The translations under genes were made by a program, and so were the position numbers. From Alloscardovia omnicolens DSM 21503 (GTDB taxonomy: Bacteria > Actinomycetota > Actinomycetes > Actinomycetales > Bifidobacteriaceae), in assembly GCF_000420505.1 (NCBI RefSeq), contig NZ_ATVB01000010.1:25612-89611 (forward strand): a DNA stretch of 64,000 nt, given 5' to 3'. Below the pieces are notes generated by a model. It was not told where the DNA came from. It did no database searches and saw only the letters and a program-made list of their open reading frames with translations. Positions 9,865-18,534 of the stretch are shown in pieces. Positions within the stretch are counted from its first letter, which is position 1. The number at the start of each line of letters is the position of its first letter.

Positions 9865-10959
9865 TTATTGTGTTTTACATCCGCAACTTTCACCAATAAT
9901 CATACGCACTGGAAGTTTATATGATTGAGGTGAATCCCATGGTATGCCTGCGCGTTCGTCAAGAAGTTTTGCGGCTAGGCGTCCCATGTGTTCCATTGGC
10001 TGGCGAACAGTTGTGATAGGTGGACGAGAGAATTCTGCTGCCATAATTCCATCAAAACCGGTTATAAGAATATCTTCTGGAATACGAATGCCGGCATCGG
10101 TTAAGATCTCCATAACATTGAGTGCTGTCTGGTCATTTGCACATACGATTGCTTGAGGAAGTTGATTAGTGTCGATTGCTTCGCAGAGCTTAACCATCCA
10201 CTCTTGTGATGTGGCTTCTGAATTATCTAGTAAAGCTGTTGTTACTTGGATGCCTCGTTGAGTGACATGTTGTTGGAAAGCATTGAATCTGCTACGCATA
10301 TCAAAAGTTGTAATCTCTCCAATAAAAGACATGTCCGTTATGTGGTGAATATCGATTAAATGGTCGATTAGAGAAATAATTCCAGCAGTATTGTCGCAGT
10401 ATATGCTGGCGCAGGATAAAGTGTTATCAAGATCGCCGATGCGTACTAATGGAACTGTTCGGCATAGTTGAGGTAGTGGCAAGTCGTCTGTACCGTGATT
10501 AGGGAAAACAGCTAATCCGTCCACGCTACCTGCAATGTCAGTAATGGAATTATTTTCTTTTGGAGAGTTTGCGGTGCCGAGTAAAACAGTTTTACCTCGA
10601 TGCCAACATTCAAGTTCGAATCCACGCTGTATTTCGTCAACGTAGAGTGGGTAAACGAACATATTTGGGCGAGTAAAAGAAGAATCATTTTGCTCGTTGA
10701 GTGCGTTAAGATCCTCTAGCTCGCTACCTAGTGGACGTTCCAGTAACATGTCAAAGGAATATAGTCCCAATGCACCTGTTTTACCGCGAGCGAGACCTCG
10801 AGCACTAGCAGAAGGTACATAATCTAGAATGGCTGCGGCATCAAGTACTTTTTTTCGAGTTTTATCTTTAACCTTATCTGGATGTCTAAATGCAAAAGAA
10901 ACCGTGGCAGTTGACACTCCTGCCTTTTTGGCGACATCATACACTGTTGATTTTCGCAT
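9865..10959 (-). CDS. LacI-family transcriptional regulator of the GH1/ABC operon
   Basis: 364 residues. The N-terminal helix-turn-helix (STVYDVAKKAGVSTATVSFA) is followed by a hinge helix ending about residue 60 (ASARGLARGKTGALGLYSFD) and a periplasmic-binding-protein-like sensor domain. The C-terminus ends in an ESCGCKTQ Cys pair as in many family members. It is encoded upstream and in the same direction as the sugar operon, with a 270-bp gap containing the paired operators, so it probably represses that operon and releases on binding a beta-glucoside. Confidence 0.92.
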   Translation of the reverse strand: MRKSTVYDVAKKAGVSTATVSFAFRHPDKVKDKTRKKVLDAAAILDYVPSASARGLARGKTGALGLYSFDMLLERPLGSELEDLNALNEQNDSSFTRPNMFVYPLYVDEIQRGFELECWHRGKTVLLGTANSPKENNSITDIAGSVDGLAVFPNHGTDDLPLPQLCRTVPLVRIGDLDNTLSCASIYCDNTAGIISLIDHLIDIHHITDMSFIGEITTFDMRSRFNAFQQHVTQRGIQVTTALLDNSEATSQEWMVKLCEAIDTNQLPQAIVCANDQTALNVMEILTDAGIRIPEDILITGFDGIMAAEFSRPPITTVRQPMEHMGRLAAKLLDERAGIPWDSPQSYKLPVRMIIGESCGCKTQ

Positions 10960-11060
10960 ACGCTACCACACGTTTCTCGGATTGCTTATTGTATCGGTTT
11001 GTTAAACAGTGTACCCTGAAAAAGTTGTTACGACATAATTTTTAAGAGTCATTCTGCTTA

Positions 11061-11255
11061 CTATTCTTCCATATACTTCTGTGGTTCTGCCTTAAAAGCT
11101 TCTAAACAATGGTCTGAGCAGAAGTGGTATACCTTGCTTCCGTAAGCAAAAGGACGCTGGTCGGCATCAACGGTCATTCCACAGATAGGGTCAATCAGCA
11201 CATCCTCAAGACCACTTGTGGCTGCGGTTGGTTTTTTCTTCAAAAAATCAAACAT
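11061..11255 (-). CDS. Possible internally initiated YHS-domain protein
   Basis: Within the ATPase frame, ATG 11255 (residue 760) is preceded by an AAGGAGA Shine-Dalgarno at ideal spacing. Translation from it gives a 64-residue protein, MFDFLKKKPTAATSG then the YHS domain with four Cys. Family members are often separate small genes beside copper ATPases. The start signal suggests a once-independent gene that is now in frame with the ATPase, perhaps still made alone. Confidence 0.45.
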   Translation of the reverse strand: MFDFLKKKPTAATSGLEDVLIDPICGMTVDADQRPFAYGSKVYHFCSDHCLEAFKAEPQKYMEE

Positions 11256-13532
11256 GAGTTCTCCTTGGTTTGAATGAGTACTATCGTCAATAATAATCTG
11301 GGGATGAGCAGAGTTCAGTGGTTTCGCTTCGCGCGAGCTGTCTATGCGTGCAGTGCGTACGCGCGAGGAATTGAGCACTAAACTAACTGAACTAAAAGCC
11401 ATGGCAAGTCCTGCAATCATTGGGTTGAGTAGCCAACCAGTGAAAGGGTAGAGAATGCCAGTGGCAATAACAATGCCCACAAGATTGTAAGCAAAAGCAA
11501 AACCAAGGTTTTGGTAAATATTGCGCATCGTAGCGCGGCTCAAACGAATCATGCGTGCAACCGATGTAATATCTCCGTTCATCAGCGTTACATCAGCGGA
11601 TCGCATAGCAATATCTGTGCCAGTTCCCATAGCAAAACCTAAATCAGCCTGAGCTAAAGCAGGCGCGTCGTTAATGCCATCACCCACCATAGCAATCATA
11701 TGGTTTCTCTCGGCACCGCGCTGCTGTTGAGCATGAGAAATCCAAAAAGCTTTGCCATCTGGTTTCACCTGTGCAATCGCAGTGGATATTCCTGCCTCAC
11801 GAGCAACCTGTTTGGCAACCTCAGTCTTATCTCCTGACAACATAATCGTGCGGATTCCCATGTCGGTAAGCTCAGCCAAAGCTGCTGCAGACGTCGGTTT
11901 AATGCGGTCGTGCGTATAAGAAATACGGGCAGAACTCACATCCTGTACCTGTGCTACACCCTGTGTAATCGTTCCTGTTTTATCAAAAAATATCGTGCGA
12001 ATAAAACGCGCCTTATCGAGCGCATCAGCAGAGGAAATCAAAATACCATACTGAGCGCCGCGCCCAATAGCTGCGGTAATAGATAGAGGGGTAGCTAAGC
12101 CTAAAGCGCATGGACAAGCAATAATAAGCACAGTAACAGCAGTAGTTAATGCAAAACTAAAAGCGGACCGCTGGGCAAAAATCATCCACAGTGTGAAGGT
12201 CCACAAAGCTATAAGAAAAACAGCAGGAACAAAAACGCGGGCAATTTTATCGACAACTGCCTGAACAGGAGCTTTACTTGCCTGAGCAGAAGCAACGAGC
12301 TGAATAATCTGCGACAAAACCGTATCCTGACCGGTTGCCGTAATGCGCAGCGCAACAGGAGCATTAAGATTCAAAGTGCCACCCGTAATAGCATCTCCTA
12401 TTACGCGCTCAATCGCAGCCGACTCGCCGGTCATCATAGACTCATCGAAACGAGCTGAACCGCGCACAATCACACCATCAGCAGGAACGCTGTGCCCGCC
12501 AGGGACTTGCACAATATCGCCAGTTTTAATCTGGCTCATTGGCGTTTGAGTGCCAGCCTGCGGCAAGCGCCACGCTTCGGTTTTGAGCTCGGAATCGCTG
12601 AGAACGCGTGCAGTATCAGGGCGCAGAGCCATGAGCGCTTCAATGGCACTATTCGTGCCAGCTCGCGCTCGCGATTCAATAAGCGAACCCATAACAACAA
12701 GAGTGAGTACAACAACAACTGTGTCGAAATAGACGTGGCGAGCGGTTGCTGGAAGAATCTCAGGAGCAATGCATACCAGCATGCTAAAGACATAGGCGGC
12801 ACTCGTTCCCACTGTAACAAGCGCATTCATTTCTGGATTGCGGTGAATAAGTGCGCTCCAGCCAATACGGTGAATATCCCAGCCAGTATAGAGCATAACA
12901 GGCGTGGCGAGAACAGCCTGAATCCAAGGGTTATTGAGTGTGTGGAGGATTGGAAGCGAGGAGTTGTGTCCCCAAAACATGAAGCCCATGCCCAGAATAA
13001 ACACGGGAATACTAAAAATAACGCCGACGAGGAAGCGCTTCTTCAGGGTGTTGAGTTCGGCAGTGCGGTCGTCTGAATGGGAATCGGTAACTTCGGTGGT
13101 GTTGTTTGTTTCTCTGATGGTGGCATCAGTATCGGAATCAGTATCGCTATCAATATTCGTGCCGCCTTCGCCGGTGACGCGTAACATGCCGTGCACCATA
13201 TTCATACCGCAGGCAAAAGGATAATCACCAGCAGATAAAGCAGGTAAATGTATAGCGGTTGTGCGCCCTGCAGGAAGAAAAGTGTCTCGTCCCAAATCGG
13301 AAAAAACCACATGTGAGGTGCATTCGCCACTATCTTTGCGGTCAAAATATATGGTCAGAGGTGTTCCTGCCTGTGCGTAGATAAGAGCAGGAGAATATGA
13401 GCCGTTAATGCTTATGGTAATCTCTTGCTTTGCGCCATTGATAACGGTGTGCTCGCCTTTGCGTGGAGCAAAAAAGAACCAGACTAAAGCTATGCTGAGG
13501 ACTATTGCAACTGCGCAGTATACAAAAATCAT
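11061..13532 (-). CDS. Copper-type P1B ATPase with cupredoxin head and YHS tail, lacking the N-domain
   Basis: 823 residues. Order: one N-terminal membrane helix; a cupredoxin-like domain (about 35-120) with a CTSHVVF...FACGMNMVHG copper-site pattern; six or more membrane helices with the CPC metal site (IIACPCALGLATP); an actuator domain with TGES; phosphorylation site D517KTGTIT; GD568K; MVGDGINDAPA; and a C-terminal YHS metal domain (DPICGM...FCSDHCLEAF). The family normally has about 150 residues between DKTGT and GDN, holding the ATP-binding N-domain with its HP motif; here there are about 50, an in-frame loss. ATP binding is therefore doubtful. It would export Cu(I) if functional. The reading frame is otherwise clean. 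Confidence 0.85.
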   Translation of the reverse strand: MIFVYCAVAIVLSIALVWFFFAPRKGEHTVINGAKQEITISINGSYSPALIYAQAGTPLTIYFDRKDSGECTSHVVFSDLGRDTFLPAGRTTAIHLPALSAGDYPFACGMNMVHGMLRVTGEGGTNIDSDTDSDTDATIRETNNTTEVTDSHSDDRTAELNTLKKRFLVGVIFSIPVFILGMGFMFWGHNSSLPILHTLNNPWIQAVLATPVMLYTGWDIHRIGWSALIHRNPEMNALVTVGTSAAYVFSMLVCIAPEILPATARHVYFDTVVVVLTLVVMGSLIESRARAGTNSAIEALMALRPDTARVLSDSELKTEAWRLPQAGTQTPMSQIKTGDIVQVPGGHSVPADGVIVRGSARFDESMMTGESAAIERVIGDAITGGTLNLNAPVALRITATGQDTVLSQIIQLVASAQASKAPVQAVVDKIARVFVPAVFLIALWTFTLWMIFAQRSAFSFALTTAVTVLIIACPCALGLATPLSITAAIGRGAQYGILISSADALDKARFIRTIFFDKTGTITQGVAQVQDVSSARISYTHDRIKPTSAAALAELTDMGIRTIMLSGDKTEVAKQVAREAGISTAIAQVKPDGKAFWISHAQQQRGAERNHMIAMVGDGINDAPALAQADLGFAMGTGTDIAMRSADVTLMNGDITSVARMIRLSRATMRNIYQNLGFAFAYNLVGIVIATGILYPFTGWLLNPMIAGLAMAFSSVSLVLNSSRVRTARIDSSREAKPLNSAHPQIIIDDSTHSNQGELMFDFLKKKPTAATSGLEDVLIDPICGMTVDADQRPFAYGSKVYHFCSDHCLEAFKAEPQKYMEE

Positions 13533-13632
13533 GATTATCCCTTCGTTGTCTCTACCTATCTTAATGAGCTTGAAGGGCTGTATATTTCAACGCAACGCGA
13601 GGTTCAGCTCGTGGCGATACCTTCTGCTATTG

Positions 13633-13648
13633 TCGAACATATGTTCGA
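13633..13648. promoter_or_regulatory. LexA (SOS) box overlapping the rmuC start
   Basis: TCGAACATATGTTCGA is a perfect 16-bp palindrome matching the actinobacterial LexA consensus TCGAAC-N4-GTTCGA. The central ATG (13641) is the probable rmuC start, which would make a short-leader or leaderless transcript repressed by LexA, or the box an operator for a promoter just upstream. Confidence 0.7.
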
Positions 13649-15056
13649 ATTTATTATTGCTCTTGTTATTGGTGCTCTTCTCGGTGGCGCGCTGGGTTTT
13701 ATGTACGCGCGCATGAGTTCGCGTGCGGGGGCGAAGGGCGAAAATCAAGACTCTGCTGAGCATCTTACACAGCAAGTGCAGGAACTAACGAGTGCTCGTG
13801 ATAGTTTGACTGAGCATGTGGAACAACTGCGCGGCGATTTAGCTGCTGAACGTGAGGCAACTGCTAAGCTCGAGGGAACAGTGCAGGGAGAGCGTGAGAA
13901 ACTTGTGCTGCTTCAGGAGCAACTCGACGCTGCCCGTAAAGACGTGCAGTTAGCGCGTAAGGCAGAAGAAGAGCGTGTAGAGCGTGAACGAGAGAAAGAG
14001 CTTAAGCGCGAAGAAGAACTGCGCGCTAAGCAAGAGCAAGAACTCACAGAACAGTCTCGCGTGCTGAAGGCACTGACTCCAGTGCAGAAGAACTTAGATA
14101 TTCTGCAGCAAAAAGTGGCTCTGATGGAAGAAAGCCGCAAGAGTGAAATGGGTAAGCTGGGAGAGCAGCTGCTCGGTTTGGGTAAAGCGCAAGAAAAGCT
14201 CGATAAAGAAACAACGAGTTTGGCTATGGCTTTGCGCAATAACAAGATTCGCGGTGCATGGGGCGAAGCACAGCTGAAGAATATTGTGGAATCTGCTGGT
14301 TTGCGTGAACATGTTGATTTTGAAACACAATATGTGGTGCACGGTAATGATGGGCAACGGCAGCGTCCTGATATGGTGGTGAATTTGCCAGATGGAAAGT
14401 TCATTCCAATCGATGCGAAAGTGCCATATTCTGCTTATCAGAAGGCATGTGAAATAAGCGATGCTGCTCCTGAGCAAGAATTGCAATTGCGCGATGAATA
14501 TCTGCATGAACATGCTAAAGCCTTACGTGCGCATATTGATGAGTTGGGCAAGCGCGAGTATTGGAAAAATGGCGATGATCGTGTGGCGCCAGATTTCGTT
14601 ATCGCCTTTATTCCAAACGAATCGCTTCTGCAGGCAGCTTTGGATGTTGACCCAACAATTCTGGATTATGCGTTTAATAAGCAGGTGGCACTTACTTCAC
14701 CCGTTACCTTATGGTCGGTGTTGAAGTCCGTCGCTTTCGCTTGGCAGCAGCAAACATTAAGTGACGAAGCGCAGCAGCTTTTCGACCTATCTCGAGATCT
14801 TTTCGATCGTTTAGGAACGATGAGCGCTCATGCCACAAAGCTCGGTCGTACGCTGGGAACAGCTGTGCTCGACTACAATAAATTCGTTGGTTCCTTACAA
14901 TCGAAGGTGGTGCCAACGGCACGCAAACTCTCGAAATTAGACGGTGGGAATTTGTTTGAGCTGCCACAGCCTATTGAAGACGAGAAAAAGAGCGATATTC
15001 GCGAAATAACCGCGCCGGAACTTATTACCACATGGGACGACGAGACGGAAAGATAG
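13641..15056 (+). CDS. rmuC: DNA recombination protein RmuC
   Basis: 471 residues from ATG 13641; a GTG at 13611 would add ten. I prefer 13641 because the protein then begins directly with a membrane anchor (MFEFIIALVIGALLGGALGF). A long coiled coil (about 30-170, Glu/Arg/Gln-rich) follows, then the RmuC nuclease-like domain with RGAWGEAQL, RPDMVVNLPDGK and PIDAKVPY. RmuC limits recombination-associated inversions at repeats. The start lies inside a perfect SOS palindrome, so DNA-damage induction is likely. Confidence 0.92.
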   Translation: MFEFIIALVIGALLGGALGFMYARMSSRAGAKGENQDSAEHLTQQVQELTSARDSLTEHVEQLRGDLAAEREATAKLEGTVQGEREKLVLLQEQLDAARKDVQLARKAEEERVEREREKELKREEELRAKQEQELTEQSRVLKALTPVQKNLDILQQKVALMEESRKSEMGKLGEQLLGLGKAQEKLDKETTSLAMALRNNKIRGAWGEAQLKNIVESAGLREHVDFETQYVVHGNDGQRQRPDMVVNLPDGKFIPIDAKVPYSAYQKACEISDAAPEQELQLRDEYLHEHAKALRAHIDELGKREYWKNGDDRVAPDFVIAFIPNESLLQAALDVDPTILDYAFNKQVALTSPVTLWSVLKSVAFAWQQQTLSDEAQQLFDLSRDLFDRLGTMSAHATKLGRTLGTAVLDYNKFVGSLQSKVVPTARKLSKLDGGNLFELPQPIEDEKKSDIREITAPELITTWDDETER

Positions 15057-15066
15057 ACTATCAATC

Positions 15067-15843
15067 ATGACAGATTTCAAAGCAACAGGAAGCGCCGATT
15101 TACTTCAGCAGATTGCTGATTTACCGGAAGAAATGCTTGAGCCAACGCAACGCTTAGAAAAGTTGGTGCGTGCTGAAGTAGTGAATAAACAGTTTAGCGA
15201 ACTCACCTCTGTAACCTATCATCATGATGGTGCAACGCTTGCTGGTCACGCTCTCCTTGATGTTTTAGAAACTCATGGTTTTATGCTCGACGATTTTGAC
15301 GCTGTGGGAGCTATGACCACCGCAGGCATTCCGTTAGTTACTGCAATGATTCATGCAGCGGCGTCTCGCGGTCAAATTCTTGATGGTTTCCTAATGGATT
15401 TTGTGTTCCCTGGTATTAAAGGGCCGTCAATAGCAGGAAAGCGTGTTATTCTTGTGGATGCATGGCTGTCGGAAAAGTCCTTTGTGCAAACTTCTTCCGT
15501 TGTTACGCTTACTCACGGCAATGAGTTGAATGTAGATTTTGCTGTGCTCGAAAATGAAGGTGCTCAGATTTGCGCTATAACTTCCTTAGTAGGAAGCGTG
15601 GGAGGGCATGGCGAGAGTATGCATGGCGAAGACCACGTGTGCCAATGCGGTAATGGCGGTTGTGGCAACTCAGATAGTTGCTGCGGTGGCGGTTGCGACC
15701 ATGATCATGCGTCACAAGAGCTCGAGATTCAGCTTGTGAACCCTGTTAGCGGCTATGTTACATCTGTACCATTCATTCCTGTGTTCTCAGATAAAGACGT
15801 ACAAGGTGATGGCGTACAAGGTGAGGATGTGCACGAAGCATGA
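15067..15843 (+). CDS. Orotate phosphoribosyltransferase-like protein with a Cys/His-rich insert
   Basis: 258 residues with a type-I phosphoribosyltransferase-like core (GAMTTAGIPLVTAMIHAA, then KRVILVDAWLSEKSFVQ in the place of the PRPP loop). The loop lacks the usual pair of acidic residues followed by a Gly-Thr run, so catalysis is uncertain. Residues about 178-217 hold an unusual Gly-rich stretch with seven or more Cys and several His (CQCGNGGCG, CCGGGCDHDH), which looks metal-binding. It lies 10 bp after rmuC, and its stop overlaps the methyltransferase ATG by four bases. Role unknown; pyrimidine salvage is only a guess. Confidence 0.65.
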   Translation: MTDFKATGSADLLQQIADLPEEMLEPTQRLEKLVRAEVVNKQFSELTSVTYHHDGATLAGHALLDVLETHGFMLDDFDAVGAMTTAGIPLVTAMIHAAASRGQILDGFLMDFVFPGIKGPSIAGKRVILVDAWLSEKSFVQTSSVVTLTHGNELNVDFAVLENEGAQICAITSLVGSVGGHGESMHGEDHVCQCGNGGCGNSDSCCGGGCDHDHASQELEIQLVNPVSGYVTSVPFIPVFSDKDVQGDGVQGEDVHEA

Positions 15844-16538
15844 TTCCACCAAGTGAGTTTACACGGCGAGTAATGGCGGCAGGCAATCCTGGATTGCGAG
15901 AAATCGGTGTCGGCTCATGGGAAGAAGAGCATCCAGATGAGCCACGCCCAATAGGTGAGCAGTATGATGAAGAACTCCTTAATGAAGGAGACCGTCGCAA
16001 TGTGATGGATCGCTACCGTTACTGGAGCGTTGAAGCAATCAAAAAAGATCTCGATGAGCGTGGACGCTACGGTTTTGAAGTAGCGGTAGAAAACTGGACG
16101 CACGATTTCAATATCGGTTCCATTGTGCGAACTGCTAACGCCTTCACTGCTAATGCCGTGCATATTATTGGTCCTAAAAAGTGGAACCGTAAAGGATCAC
16201 TAATGACTGAGCTGTATCAGCATGTGCATCATCATGCCAGTATTGACGAGTTCATTGATAATCTCACAGCACGAGCTGAGCAAGAAGGCAAGCCACGTCC
16301 TCGTATTATTGCTCTCGATATTGTGCCAGGAGCGCAGCCAATAGAACGCTATGATTTTCCAGAAAATTGCGTCATGATTTTCGGAGCAGAAGGCCCTGGT
16401 TTAACAAGCCGAGCTCTAGAACGCGCTGATGATGTGGTGTATATCTCTCAAACAGGCTCCGTTCGTTCCCTCAATGCAGGCGCTGCTGCTGCAGTTGCCA
16501 TGCATACATGGGTTATGCAACACGGCGTAATCGGTTAG
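15840..16538 (+). CDS. TrmH/SpoU-family RNA 2'-O-methyltransferase
   Basis: 232 residues. The three SPOUT motifs are visible: NIGSIVRTANAF (motif 1, about 95-106), MIFGAEGPGL (motif 2) and SLNAGAAAAVAM (motif 3), the last two forming the trefoil knot that binds S-adenosylmethionine. Methylates ribose in tRNA or rRNA; the target base is not readable from sequence. Translationally coupled (ATGA) to the phosphoribosyltransferase-like gene. Confidence 0.9.
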   Translation: MIPPSEFTRRVMAAGNPGLREIGVGSWEEEHPDEPRPIGEQYDEELLNEGDRRNVMDRYRYWSVEAIKKDLDERGRYGFEVAVENWTHDFNIGSIVRTANAFTANAVHIIGPKKWNRKGSLMTELYQHVHHHASIDEFIDNLTARAEQEGKPRPRIIALDIVPGAQPIERYDFPENCVMIFGAEGPGLTSRALERADDVVYISQTGSVRSLNAGAAAAVAMHTWVMQHGVIG

Positions 16539-16688
16539 AGTGTTCTAACAGTCAAAGTGTTGTATTGCTTCAAGTGTTGCTGGCTAGGGTTGCTTATGAG
16601 TAGCTCGCCAGTCGCACTGAAATTACGATATCTAAGCGATACAAACTCGTAACCTAAGTGTCTGGTTAAACATCTAATATGGGGCATT

Positions 16689-16982
16689 ATGCCTACATTT
16701 ACACGTGAAGAAATCGAGCATTTGGGTGAATTAGCTCAAATTGCTTTAACAGATGAAGAAATTACTCGTCTTCAAGGTGAACTTAACGCAGTTGCAGAGG
16801 CTATTGCACAGGTGCAAGAAGTTGCTTCAGAAAATATTGCGCCAACTGCAAATCCAGTACCTCTCGAAGCATATATGCGTCCAGATGAGCCTGCGACACC
16901 ATTAACTCAGGATGAAGCACTTTCGGGCGCTGCAGCATCCGAGGACGGTATGTTCGTAGCTCCACAGATCTTGGGGGAGTAA
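16689..16982 (+). CDS. gatC: Glu-tRNA(Gln)/Asp-tRNA(Asn) amidotransferase subunit C
   Basis: 97-residue small subunit that stabilises GatA and bridges it to GatB in the tRNA-dependent amidotransferase. Starts with the typical [21 protein letters not shown]; a low-similarity C-terminal half follows. First gene of gatCAB, three bases before gatA. The 150-bp gap upstream should hold the operon promoter. Confidence 0.95.
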   Translation: MPTFTREEIEHLGELAQIALTDEEITRLQGELNAVAEAIAQVQEVASENIAPTANPVPLEAYMRPDEPATPLTQDEALSGAAASEDGMFVAPQILGE

Positions 16983-16985
16983 AAC

Positions 16986-18518
16986 ATGGACAAGAACATG
17001 CGTAACGATTTAGTTAAGCTGTCTGCAGCTCAGATGGCAGAAAAATTCAAAGCAGGCGAAGTAAGCTCTCGCGAACTTGTTGACGCACATGCAGAAGTTA
17101 TTGAAGCTGCTGAGCCAGCAATCAATGCTTTCTTGAAGCTCAGCTTTGATCAGGCTCGCGAACAAGCAGATGCTATTGATGCAAAGCGTGCAGCGGGTGA
17201 AGAGCTTGCTTCATTAGCGGGTGTGCCTATTGCAATTAAAGACATGATTGTTACTAAGGGCATCGAAACAACTGCAGCATCGAAGATTTTAGAAGGCTGG
17301 GTTCCTCCATACGATGCCACAGTTATTACTCGCCTGAAGAAAGCTGGTCTGCCAATTTTAGGTAAGACGAATCTCGATGAGTTCGCTCAGGGTTCTTCTA
17401 CCGAGCATTCTGCTTACGGCAACACGCAGAACCCATGGGATACAGACCGCGTTCCAGGTGGTTCAGGTGGCGGTTCGGCTGCAGCAGTGGCTGCTTTCGA
17501 AGCTCCACTCGCATTGGGAACAGATACAGGTGGTTCTATCCGTCAGCCAGGTGCCTTTACTGGAACAGTGGGCGTGAAGCCAACATACGGTGGCGTATCT
17601 CGTTTCGGCGCAATTGCTATGGCATCCTCCCTTGATCAGATTGGTCCTGTGAGCCGCACCGTTTTGGATTCTGCTTTGTTGCAAGAAACTATTGGTGGCC
17701 ACGATCCTCACGATTCCACCTCTTTGCCTGGCTCTGCTCCTGCAATGGTGGCAGCAGCTCGCGAAGGTGCAAAGCGCGATCTTAAAGGCTTGAAAGTTGG
17801 TCTTATTAAGGAGCTGTCTGGCGAAGGTTTCCAAGAAGGCGTATCGAAGCGCTTCAACGAGGCTGTAGAGCATTTGACTGCTATGGGCGCTGAGGTTGTT
17901 GAGATTTCTCTGCCAAACCTCAAGTATGCTTTGGGCGCTTACTACATTATTATGCCATCGGAAGTATCGTCCAATTTGGCTCGCTACGATGGTATGCGCT
18001 ATGGTTTGCGCGTTATGCCTCCAGAAGGCGTTCCAGCAACAGCAGCTAATATGATGGCTTATACTCGCGAAGCAGGTTTCGGCGACGAAGTAAAGCGCCG
18101 TATTATTTTGGGAACTTATGCTTTGTCCGCTGGATATTATGACGCTTGGTATGGTAGCGCACAGAAGGTACGCACCCTGATTATCGAAGACTTTAAGAAG
18201 GCTTTCGAAAAGGTTGATGTTTTGGCATGCCCAACATCTCCATCGACTGCTTTTAAGTTCGGTGAGAAAACGAAGGATCCATTAGCCATGTATCTGGATG
18301 ATATTGCAACCATTCCAGCTAACTTGGCAGGCGTTCCAGCTATTTCCGTTCCCGCAGGTGTAAGCGATGACGGTATGCCAGTTGGCTTCCAGTTTATTGC
18401 TCCACAAAAGCGTGACGATGTTCTCTACAAGCCAGCTGCTGCATTGGAAGCTGCATTAGAAGAACAGTGGAACGGTCCAGTATGGCAGTGGATGAATACT
18501 CCATGGTTGGGCGAGTAG
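16986..18518 (+). CDS. gatA: Glu-tRNA(Gln)/Asp-tRNA(Asn) amidotransferase subunit A
   Basis: 510-residue amidase-signature enzyme that releases ammonia from glutamine for transamidation. The catalytic Lys lies in PIAIKDMI, the signature [13 protein letters not shown] supplies the cis-Ser, and [12 protein letters not shown] the nucleophile Ser. Second gene of gatCAB; acts with GatB to turn misacylated Glu-tRNA(Gln) into Gln-tRNA(Gln). A second in-frame ATG at 16998 is an alternative start. Confidence 0.97.
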   Translation: MDKNMRNDLVKLSAAQMAEKFKAGEVSSRELVDAHAEVIEAAEPAINAFLKLSFDQAREQADAIDAKRAAGEELASLAGVPIAIKDMIVTKGIETTAASKILEGWVPPYDATVITRLKKAGLPILGKTNLDEFAQGSSTEHSAYGNTQNPWDTDRVPGGSGGGSAAAVAAFEAPLALGTDTGGSIRQPGAFTGTVGVKPTYGGVSRFGAIAMASSLDQIGPVSRTVLDSALLQETIGGHDPHDSTSLPGSAPAMVAAAREGAKRDLKGLKVGLIKELSGEGFQEGVSKRFNEAVEHLTAMGAEVVEISLPNLKYALGAYYIIMPSEVSSNLARYDGMRYGLRVMPPEGVPATAANMMAYTREAGFGDEVKRRIILGTYALSAGYYDAWYGSAQKVRTLIIEDFKKAFEKVDVLACPTSPSTAFKFGEKTKDPLAMYLDDIATIPANLAGVPAISVPAGVSDDGMPVGFQFIAPQKRDDVLYKPAAALEAALEEQWNGPVWQWMNTPWLGE

Positions 18519-18534
18519 GTCGAAGGACAAGAAA

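Noticed and set aside
9865..10959. LacI gene as possible transposase-borne cargo
   Set aside because: No repeats or insertion ends found around it; fits a normal operon regulator.
13913..14513. Long antisense ORFs opposite rmuC (Ser/Cys/Leu-rich)
   Set aside because: They mirror the Glu/Arg-rich coiled coil of rmuC; composition is a strand artefact.
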